A DNA stretch of 64,000 bases from assembly GCA_026874595.1 (NCBI GenBank), contig CM049319.1:64906417-64970416 (forward strand). The letters run 5' to 3'. Each line of letters begins with the position of its first letter. The stretch's first letter is position 1. Under the pieces are notes generated by a model. That model was given only the letters and a program-made list of their open reading frames with translations, was not told the origin of the DNA and ran no database searches. Both the position numbers and the translations under genes were made by a program. Shown here piece by piece: positions 45,987 to 58,000 of the stretch. This DNA is from Sipunculus nudus (taxonomy: Eukaryota > Annelida > Sipuncula > Golfingiida > Sipunculidae).

Positions 45987-46074
45987 ATTAACGTGAAATC
46001 CTTCCAAGATGGCACTCGGTTGTGGAGGAAATTGTGCTAAAATTGTTCTGATCATATTTAATGTTATTTTCTTG
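45987..46074 (+). CDS. Tetraspanin start-codon exon
   Basis: The acceptor TTCTTTTCAG ends at 45986, so at least one untranslated exon lies upstream. ATG is at 46009 and the donor GTAAGT at 46075. Encodes residues 1-22, the cytoplasmic start with two cysteines (possible palmitoylation) and the first half of TM1. Confidence 0.92.
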
Positions 46075-49000
46075 GTAAGTTATATATTAATTTGGCCTAA
46101 TTTGTAGTCCAAAATGTGCTGTATATTAATTATTATAAGGCAATATGTTTACTTATTATTGTAATTTAGAAGAGATTTTGTTAATTTGTTTTCAGGTACT
46201 GTGAAAGTTCAGGTTGTGTTTGAATGCAGCTTAGAATATTATTATTTTTCCAGAAAGTGAAAGTGAATATCTTTATGGCGAATTTTAAATTTAGACTACC
46301 ATGTACATGTAAGAAATACTAACAGGGATAAAAGTGCGAATGGCTATGGTTCATTATATGGGTCCATATATAAAAACCAATAACCTGAACCAACAGTTAT
46401 GTGTTTACTGATTTAATGTTTCAGAACAAGGTTAAACTTCACCATTGGTACAATTTCGTTTAGAGTCAGTGTGTTCTAGATATTGGCTATTTTTAATTTT
46501 ATTTTCAAACGTTTCACAGATATATTTCAATAACATTTTTTCCTGATACAGTTTTATTTGCAGTAAACCCAAAATGATGGGACTGGCGGCCTACCATCAT
46601 TCAGGGCTTACTGAGCTTCTAGAGCCAATGATCTTTCTTTTATTTTTACAGTTAACTGGTCTTGCTCTGCTGGGAACAGGAATATGGCTCCTTGTGGATC
46701 CGTCCAGCTTGATTACAAAGTTTGACCAGCTGGCAGCGTTGGTTTCACAGGACAGATACCTTTCATATGCTGCCTATGTCATGATTGCAGCAGGAGCATT
46801 TGTGACAGTTGTTTCAATCTTCGGCTGCTGTGGCGCCCTCTATGAGAGTGTTTGCCTGCTTTCTGTGGTGTGTATGAGCTACAATCTATTATTCAATATG
46901 AAATATTGACATGATTTATATTGCTAATGTAAACTCATAACAGTTTGTAATTTATAATTGTTACACAGAATATATGCAACCTAAGTGCTTTTTTTTTGCA
47001 CCAATGCTTCTGTGAATTGAATAATTAACTGATGAATTAGGTAATTAGAAGTTGTGAAGAGAATAATTTCTTACTTCTCTGTTTGTGCCAAACAAAATTA
47101 ACCATCGTTTATGATACTGTACCTTGAAGCATTTTGCATTAACTATTCAATACATTTTCACCAGATGTCTGATGTATTATAAAAAAATCAGTTTACTTCT
47201 GCTGCATTTTATAGCATATTTAACTGCAGCATGAGTCCACAAATTTGTAAATTGTCTGAAAATTTAGGTGTTTGAATTATTAGAAGGATCATATAATTAG
47301 AGTATATACAGTAAGATGCTATGTCATGGAATAAAGCTTTGCCTTTTAACGCCACACATTTTAATTTAAGTTTGTTTTTTTTCAGTACATCTTCCTCCTA
47401 GTTTTGGTTATGGCCATCGAGATTGCTGCAGGTGTTCTAGCTCTCGTCTTCAAGCAAAAGGTAAGGTCAATCTAAATTTAAACCGTACTATCTGAAGATT
47501 TTATTTATTTGCCTCAAAGTGAAATTTATTAAAAATTATACATTTTTATTAAAAATCTAAAATAAATTATATTAACAGTTGTCACTGTCATGTTGAACAA
47601 CAATTCATCATTGACTACTAACATAATTTGAAAAAAATGCCAATCATTTTACAAAAATTTATAGAAAATCAACTAGAACGTTTGGAGATTTTGTGTTGTG
47701 AAAACTAATTCAGTGTCTGTCATTTCGTACATACTCTGATTGTCTATTGATGATCATAAAAAAGGAGAGTGATGTTGCTGGAGTCTGGGTGCTGGCCTGG
47801 GGGGGGGGGGGGGAGATTGGAGGTGGGTGGTGGTTTGGTTTTAGGCCCTCCACCCCTCCAGCTCCCTTGTCCAGACCAAGAAATTAAGTAAACAAGCAAA
47901 TTCGTGGAATTAATGTCCTCCACTTTGGGATCTTGCTGTCTTTCACGCTTGATAAGCAACCAAAATTATGACATGTAGAGAAAATCTTGAGGGCACATGA
48001 AAACTTAAACAGATCATCTAAGACATGTGGAGACATCTGCAGGGGAACATAAAAACTAAAACACATTGAGAAATAGGACCAAAATCCACTATGACATGTG
48101 GAGACATCTGCAGGCAAACATAAAAATTAAAACACACTGAGAAATATGACCAAAATTTTAGAATTTTGTTTTTTTAACTGGAGACAAATTTTTTTCAGAT
48201 AGACACTCCAAACCTGTCCCAACTGAGGTTTGCATGAGAGCAATCATTGATCCAAATATGAATGAAATTGGATAAAGTTTAGGAAAGTTATCACACAGAA
48301 ATGAAAAAACCTGACAGACGGACATGCAGACAGACAGACAGAGGGACAGACAAACAGACAGACAGACAAACCTAAATCAATGTCCCCTGCATCTGATGGC
48401 AGGTGACAAAAAATGGATGAGCAAGGTTACCTGGAGAGTATCCACTCCATGGACCAGCAAGTTCTAGTCTATTTTATAGCTGATTTAATTTTGTTGCAAA
48501 TCAGTTTATTTTTGAAGATGTTGTATAAACTTGCATTGAAAAACTGATGGGACAGCTGGTATAAAGTTGTGAATATCTGGATGGATATGAACCCAGATCC
48601 ACATGTTAGTTGAGCTGAACCATCCAAAATTATTAATCCTTTTTTTTTTCTTTCCCCATTGGCCAATCCTTTTACTGAATATCAACAGAATCCTTCCAGA
48701 ACTTTTGAAGATATTGCTTGGACACACACAAGTATGGCCCATCAAACAACCCCCTGGTAACTACTTTGGTGTAGGTAAATACTGAACAATATATATATAT
48801 GATATTGACAGTTATAGTATAATGTGAATTAATCTATTTCCAGATCATATCCACACTGGAGACTGTTGCCTATTGCAACATGAACAACCGCACAGGCACT
48901 GGTTGCGAGAAGAGAGATGTACCATCAAACTTTATCACAGCCATGCGATTTGTTCAGTTTGAAGTAAGCATTTTCCTGAAATCTTGTATACAGTGAAATC

Positions 49001-52000
49001 TCAACCAATGACCACCTCATTTTAGCAGCCACCTCAGAATAACGACCACTTTTTCATAGTCCAAATTCTCATTTGCTCTTTATATCCGACCTCTCTTAGA
49101 CTACCAATTAAAAAATGCAATCATTGGTTGTCACTTTTCCACTTTTTTCTTCCTCGTCCTTCACTCATGCTTTATTTCAGAAAGACTTTTTTGTACTTTT
49201 TTCATACTTTTTCATGTATTAATACATTAATACATTAATACACTTTGTTCTCTAATCCTTATCTTCAGGATGATTATTTTCTTCAGTGTACTCATATATT
49301 TCAGAACTTATATATAAATTACCAGTACTTATGCTTTGTCAACAATTCATAATAATGACATTTTATAAAGCATAGATTTGGTCAACAAAGTGATGGGAAA
49401 TATGATATTTATAAATGAATGAATGAATGAAACTTTTAATAATGGAAATAAGGCCTTAGGCCCAAAATTTCATCAATGTGAACATTTTACAATATACATA
49501 ATAATACATTTTTTTTAACAAATATTTGCATTTTACGTTTTAAAACATTAACAATCTTAAACAATCTTGGTCATAAAGTAAGAACTTATAGCTGAATTTA
49601 GTACATAATGTAAAATACTTCAATATAGTAATAATAATACATAATGTTTTACATTTAAAGCACTCATATTTGTTTTGTGAATGAATCAATGACCTTTGTC
49701 CATGATTCTCTCATATTTTATGCAAACATAAACTAACAATATAAAAATTATATAAGGCAGCTATGGAATAAAACATACTTACTTTGCTATAAATGTCTAA
49801 GTTTGATTTATTACCTGTGTAATTTGAGCAAAGAAGAAAGAAAATTTTAAAATATATTTCTTGTACATATGTTTCTAAATAGTGGTTTCTTTTTGTAAAA
49901 GCATAGTATATTAATGCTGCAACATGGCTGATTATAGCTGGGTTTACACTGGACAAAGTTTAACCAATTATGACATACAGAGGATATGTGTAATAAATCC
50001 TCAATAAATGATACATATCAAACCAGATGCTTGTCTCATAGCAACACATTTTGTAAAATGTATGAAAAGTTCAACACTTTGGCATTGATATACACATGTC
50101 CATTCTTTCATCAAGACAATAATACTCTTTATTCGTGTAAGATCTCGTATAGTGTTTTCCATAAAGCCGAGAGTGAAAACAATGTATTATGTCATGTAAT
50201 GATTTTGGCTAACCTCACACACTTGATGGTCGATTAAAAGACAAGGTCCTAGCCCCCAGTACCCTGCCATTTTGCGCTGCAACAAACTGAGTTAAGATCA
50301 AGCAGACCCAGCTGAGTTTATCAGGAGGTGCAGCAGATATTTCATTAAGCTGAAGTGAGCTGATTTTGTGCAGCTTAGTTTAGCTTGAGAAAAAAATTAA
50401 TACAAAAAGATAAATTTTTTACAACTAAAAATGCCCAAAACAAATGTTCAGATTTTGTTATTTTTTGTTCCTTTTTGCTGAAAGGAAATGATGTGATTGT
50501 ATAAGTATAAAGATGTTGGCTACCTTGAATGAAACCACCTGGATGAACTATACTCGATATTCAATCACAAACTAGTTAAATGTAAAATGGAAGCACTATG
50601 TGTCAGTATATTTTAGATATCTTGTTTAAATGAAAGGGATACTCTGTAACATTTAACAGATACTTTGAAACATCGTCAATTGAATAGGCTTTCAGGTCAA
50701 TTTAAGCCAGCGGACATTTTGCAAGGAATATATATCACCTTGCAAATATGAAGCCAATTACAGTACTCTCCAGGGGTCTCTTTAGGAATCTCACAGCTGT
50801 TTGAATCCTGTTTAAGATGTATGGTAGAGTTGAGGAGAACTTAATTTTTACTCTTTTTCTTGGTATTGGTACTGAAAGTCCGACCTTGGTAGTGATGTAT
50901 GCTCTGATACTTATTTCAGATATTTCATATTTTATTCTGTAGCTGGAGTGCTGTGGTGTGAAAAACTACACAGATTACGACTCTACGCACATCATTCACG
51001 GAAAAGAGGTGAGTAGTTTTTAGAGCAGTCATTTTAAAAGTATCATTGAAAAATTGTTTTGGGATCTGGTGCAAGGGACTTCCATCATTTAAAAATAATC
51101 TATTTCACCATACAAGGTATGGGAAGTGTTATTTAATTGGTTAATAAAGACTTTTTTTGATATTTAGTTTCAACAAAAAGTTAATAATTTTCATTATATA
51201 TATGTTATATTTAGAAATATTTATAAATATTGAAGAAAATTTGGGTGGAATTTAAATCATAATATACATGCATACCTTGAATTTATTGTACATTTCTTGA
51301 TGTTTACAATAAATCACAATACATATTGTATATATGTATCATTACAGTGCTAATTAAAAAGCGCATACAATTTACAGTCTTGTAATTTTATGCGTTCAGT
51401 GTGGCCAGGTGTTTACGGCATCATTTCTTTCAGCCTGCGAACAAGCTGTCATGGTCTTGCTGCAAGAGAAAGGCAGGCAAAGGTGACTTCACAGAACTCA
51501 ACAGGAAGTTTGGAGCTGATGAAGAGGGTGACGGTGATACTACTATCTTTGAGAATTTTGAGGAATGCGTTACAAATAGGACACCTGGTACCTTCTACAA
51601 TCAAGTAAGTGTATTTTTGTGTAGCATTTGATTCCTAACCAGAATTTGTCTTTGGTTTTTTCATTCAGGCATTTTTTTTCTTTGCAAATTGAAAATGCAA
51701 CTTTTTTTCCCTGAATTAAGTGCTGCATGCAATCTTGGATTTGGCAGAGCACATTGATGAGTTCCATTTAGGCTTTCAAGTGATCCCTCTTTTCCTACTT
51801 TTTTAGCTCAGCTGACTGAAAGTCATCTGAGCTATAGCTATCACATTTTGTCTGTTGTCCATCTGATCGTCCATTAACAGGGCACAAATGGTAACTGCTA
51901 GACTTCTAATCTTTTTACTCAATACCCACAGAGATCCATAAAAAACTCCTTGAAAACCTGAAAATTAGATCACAGTGACCTATATCCTCAAAGCTGGGGG

Positions 52001-55000
52001 GGGGGGGCCTCAAAAGAACCCTTCTGCCAGAATAATTAAAACTTTGACACAAAAGCTCCAGTACCTGAACAACTAATGTATCAATAACCATGATTCTGTG
52101 CATACATATTGATCATGGAGTGCTCCATCAGTTTCTGCAGACTGGTGGCTCAACCTGTATTTTGTCCAATTCTAACAATTTTTTTTTCTCTATTTTGGGA
52201 CCTTCAAAGAAGCTTTCATCTGTTATCGGGACACAAAATGTAACTGCTGGACCTGGAATCTTATTACTTTACATAAAGCAGGTCCATGAGAAGTCTCCTT
52301 GGAAACCTGAAATTAGGTCTCTGTTACCCATACCCTCCAAACTATTGGGCTTAAGAGTACCCTCAGAATATTTAAAACTTTGATACAAAAGCACCAGTAT
52401 CTGAAAAACTAATTTAATACATTGATCACCATGATTCTTTGCATGCATATTGATCATTGAGTGTTTCATTAGTTCCTGCAGATTGGTGGCTCCATCTGGC
52501 ATTTTTCGATTTTTTACGCATTGTTTTCTAGATTTTTGAGACCTTTAAAGATGCGGTCATCAGTGGACAGGGCACAAATTGTAACCACTGGACCTAGAAA
52601 CTTCTAAATTGATATCCTGGGAGATCCATTAAAAGCCTCCTTGGAAACTTCAAATTAGTTCTCTGTTACCCATATTCTCTAAGCTATGGGGCTTATTACA
52701 ACCCCAAAGAATAATTGAAAATTTAATACAAAAGCAGGGCACTAATTGTAACCATTAGACCTAAAATCTTCCATCTTTATTTCCAGGGATGTCTCTGAAA
52801 AGTCTATTTGGAAACATGAAATTAGGTCTCTGTTACCCATATCATCTGAGCTATTGGGCTCAGAGTTACCCCAAGAATAATTATAAGTTTGATACAAAAG
52901 CTCCAGTATCTGTACTACTAATGCTTTGATCAACATGAATTTTTGTATGCATATTGATCATAGAGTGTTTCATCATTTCCTTCAGACTGGTGGTGCCATC
53001 TGGATTTTTTCGAATTTTTTAGCATTTTTATAGCATCTTTCTCTATTATTGAGACCTTTAAAGATGTGGTTGTCTGTTGACAGGACTCAAATCATAAACA
53101 CTGTATTTGAAATTTTCTAACCTGACATCCTGAGAGTTTCTGAAAAGTTCTCAGAAACCTGAAATTAGGTCACTGTGACCTATATTCTCTGAGTTACAGG
53201 CAATGTTTGAGCACCCAAGAAATAATGTAAAATACACACAAAGATTCCTCAGGAATGGCTGAATGGATTGTCATTAAATTTTGTGTGCTTATTGGTCTTA
53301 ATGAATATGCTAAAAGCAAACAGCAATTATGCATGAACTATGATGCCATCTTCATTTTCTTAATTAGTTGCCTTTGCAAGGACATATTGTCAACATGTCA
53401 GTCGGCTGAGCGTCATGACCCATGGGTCACTTGTCTTTATTCCCTATCTTACTTTGTCACACATTTCTTAATTCCCTATCTTACTTCTGTCAGTTTTTCT
53501 TCATTCTCTATTTTCTTTTGTTCAGTTTTTTCTTTATTCCCTATATAATTTTATCCAGTTTTTCTGTATTCCTCATCTTACGTTAGTCCAACTTTTTCAT
53601 AAGCATATGCTCTACAGCCTGTTGGAATGACCTGTTTGTTTAATGGTCTTTTGTCAACTTTCTACAAATCAAATTAGAGCAGCTTACTCAGAAAATGTTA
53701 AGTAGGTATCAGTAAACCTGTGAAGCATAGTGTTTGTCTGTGGAATCAGTCAAAGACGAAAGACACAGAAAAAATTTAAAATTATTTCTGCCTCATAACT
53801 TCGTCAATTATAATTGAATCCACTAAAACTTAAAGTTCATTTAAATCCTTCAGAGAAATGGATGTTCACTTTGCCAAATCATTCAAAGGTCATGAGCTGG
53901 AGGGTCACTAAAACCAGTGCTGGCAAACCTTTAACATTACTTTCAGGGGAATTTTGGCCATAGAACAGATTAGCCACATGACCAAAGACCTGATCTTCAT
54001 TTGGAAAAAAAAAAAATTGATCCACAAAATTTGGGGCAGCAAATCTGTAGATCAGTTTTTTAAATGATCTAAAATAATTGTGATTGACATGTTTAATGTA
54101 TCATGATTACAAACATTTTAGGGCTGCTCCCAGAGCATACAGAACTGGATCGAGAAGTACGCGCCAATCATAATCGGAGTCGGAATTGGCATGGGAGCAT
54201 TTGAGGTAAGGGTTCAGAGCAACACCAACATTTTATCTACTATTCTTTTCCCAAGATGCACCATTACACAAATAGGCCCCTCCCTAACTATTGAGGTATT
54301 GTCAGATCAGATTATACAATCTTGCCATTAAAGGTTAAAATCAATGCATAGAGCAAGAAAAAATTTGCCAGGAGAAAAGTCAGCGAATTTGATTTGCCTG
54401 AAAATGGAAAGGGTCAGATATGTTTTATTACTTTTCCATATAGCATTCCACTGGAATATTTTCCATGATCATTTATTTCTGTGTTATCCCTTATATAGGT
54501 CAACAGAATTATCCTGAAATTTTCAAAATTCATTTGGAAAAACTATGTTTACAGCTTTGGTGATTTAAAATGGGAAACAAGTGAATGAAATTATATGAGG
54601 GGTCTCACAAGCTGGAAAATTTTGAAGTTTTTGAAAATCTGAAAAAAGTGTCTTTTAAATTTTCTTTCAAAGTGCCTAGATTTGCTCTTTTTTTAAGATA
54701 CCCCTTAATAAAGGAACCTGAATTTCAATAGAAGCAATGGCTGTGGCTGTTGTGGAACTCAGTGTAGAGACTTTTTTCTGCTGAGCAGTAATTTTGTAAC
54801 TTTATTGTGCTTCGTTATTTGGTCAATATGGCCTTATAATATTGTATAATATGCACCTGCTGTATGTCCAGAATTTTAAACTGGACTTTTACACATCTCA
54901 GTGTCTCCATTTTTATATGAATGTGGCAGTTGCGGTGAACCAAGAGACTAATGAGATCTTACTAGACTTGTGAATGAAAACTCTGAATAGAAAAAAAACC

Positions 55001-58000
55001 ATAAATAATTGAGAATCAACTGGCTGAAGTGGTGCAAATGATGGACCATACAAGAAATAGTTCATAAAACATAAATTTGTCCTTTATATACCTTTGTTAT
55101 ACCAAAACATTGTGCATCAACTGCTCATATAACATTGTTACCATGCAAAAATGGAAGGGAAAAAATCATGGGAAGTTTGGACATTTTTAGTGAACCTGTG
55201 AGCTTATGCGATGGTGTGGCGTCGTCCGGCGTCTGTCATTCTTCGGCCGTGGTCTGTACGTTAACCTATACTATCTTGAAAACTGCAAGAGTTAGCATCA
55301 AGAAATTTTCTGCAAAAAATTAGTCACCTAAAAAACTCTATTGGATTTTGCTTATTTTTTGGCTAACTGCATTTTCTTAGATTTTATAGAGAAAAAGCTA
55401 AAAAAACTTTAAAAATCTTCTTCTCCGAAACTGTTCAGCCAAATTGTTCAATATGTCACAGAAATGATCCCTGGAACAATCTCTCTTAAGTTTGTTCGAA
55501 TCGTTTAAGTTCAATGATTTTTTGCTGAGTTACAGCTAGTTGAACTTAGTCATCTCTCCAAAAAAGCATACTAAAATTACAGTCTTAGAAATGGCTGGAG
55601 CTGTCATCACCAAATTTTATGCCAATGTTGGTCACATGAGTCATGTCTGAAAATTCAGGTATTGGTGGCGCCACCTGCATAACAGCCCATTTTAGCTCAG
55701 TTGCTACAAAGATCTTCTTCTCAAAAACCACTGGGCCAAATTTTTAAATCTCACACATTAATTATCCTTAGATGTTGATAGTTCAAGTTTGTTCAAATGG
55801 TTTTGGTTCAGTGATTTTTGGCTGAGTTATTGGAAGCTTAACTTAGCCATTTTGCTTTATTTTCCCATAGGAGTTATAAACCTGCAAAACTTTTGTGACT
55901 GACGCCACTGAGGCCAATTTGTTTAATAATAATAATCCCCTGAATAATTCTTATAATAATTGTCTTTTATGGTTCCAAATAATGAATTATGGCTGAATAA
56001 TAAAGATTGAATTGAGTGATTTTACCATATATGTTAGCTGTGTGAAGCAGATACATCTAGCCTGGAACCAGTTTATCAGCATCCGTTACATCATGCCTCC
56101 AGACATTTAGATTTCAGGTTATCTTTGGTTAATATTGACAAAAACTTTTAAAAATTTAAATTTATGATTTTAGATATTCTTCTTGCCAGGCAATGATTTC
56201 AATCACAGGTATACGTTAACCCATACTATTTCGAAAACGACTGGAGCTAGCATCATGAAATTTAATGCAAAAAATTAGCCATCTGAAAAAAAATCTGCAT
56301 TTTCATAGATTATTTAGAGGAAAAGCTAAAAACCTTAAAAATTGTTATCGGTAAAGCCAATTTTTTCAATATTTCACAGAAATAATCTTTTATACCATCT
56401 CTCTCAAGTTTGTTCAAATGGTTCAAGTTCTGTGAATTTTGGCTGAATTACAGGAAGTTGAACCTAGTCATTTTGAGGACTGCAAAACTGTTCTTCTACA
56501 AAATTATTTTTTCAATTATAACTTCTGTTACATGGCACAAAAATTATTTGTAGGTGGCCTTTGTTCAAGTTTACTTGAATGATTTTTGGCAGAATTATTG
56601 GACCTTTAACAATGAAAGAACTGAATCTTTTATTTTTCTAGATATTTGATAAAAATTAATATTTCAGCTTGAAAAAAGCATTTTAGCCAAAGTCTTTCAG
56701 TATGTGTGAACAGATTTGCCAACAGGCCAAGATTGTGTCTGTATATTTACATAGGTTAAGAAACTGAAAAACTGTTTCCGATTTGGCAATAGATCAAGAG
56801 TTCATTCAGTGCAGCCAGATATAGGTCAAGAGTTCAGTCAGTGCAGCCAAGCACAAGGCATGTGATCCCCTCATGGGTAACGTGGACACCTCATGGGCAC
56901 CATGTGATCACCTCATGGGTGACATGTCCCTCAGAGCTGCATGTGGAACCAATCTATTTATAGCTTTGGCAGACTGCCAACTGTATCGGATTAGGCAACA
57001 GGTCAAGAGTTCACTCAGTGCAGCCAGGTACAGGTCAAAAGTTCACCCAGTCTAGCAAGGTGCAGGTCATGAGTTCACCATGTCAAGCCAGGTGCAGGTC
57101 ATGAGTTCACTCAGTGCAGTAGCCTGAGCTAGCAAATTTGTCACAGTTCACTTGGGACAACTGCCTTTCTCACTTAAGCATGGTCAGCCCCATGCATCAG
57201 ACATTAGGTAAGTTTGATGTATTGGCCTAATATTTTGACCTGTCTATGTGTCTTTGATGGGTTTCTCGTTCACAAGACAGGTGTCACCACCTACAATGAC
57301 ATTTGCACAGTGTGTGACTTTTGTGCCTGCTTATTTCTATAGAGGAATTTGATATATCATCCTGAAATTGGGCATATTTATACCTATCGTATTTTAATTA
57401 TCGTATACTTGTTGTATACAAGACTGGTGGTGCCACCTATTATAATTTTTTGCACAGTGTGTGTCCTTGCTTATTTCTCATGAGGGGTTTGATATATCAG
57501 TATGAACTTGGGCATATGTATATATCTCTGAAACCTTTTTGTATACTAGACTGGTGGTGCCAACTACAATCATTTTTAGCTCAGCTGACTGTAAGTCAAC
57601 TGAGGTATAGGAATGGCGCTTTGTCCGTCGTCCTTCTGGACGTCCGTATGTTATGATTTGTGCCCTGATAACATGTGATGACTGTAAGTCAACTGAGGTA
57701 TAGGAATGGCGCTACGTCCGTCGTCCTTCTGGACGTCCAGCCGTCAGTTATCAGGGCACAAATCATAACAGCTGGTCCTAGAAACTTCTTAGTTAACATC
57801 CAGGGAGGTCAATTAAAAATTTCCGTGGAAACCTGAACCTAGGTCACTGCGACCTTTTTCCTTCGAGCTATGGGGCTTAAAAGTACCCCCCAGAATAGTA
57901 AAAAATTTGATACAAAACCTCCAATATCTTGATAATTAATGCATGGTTTGTCATGAAACTTGCCTTGAATATTGACCATGACTGGTTTTGTCAGTTCCTG

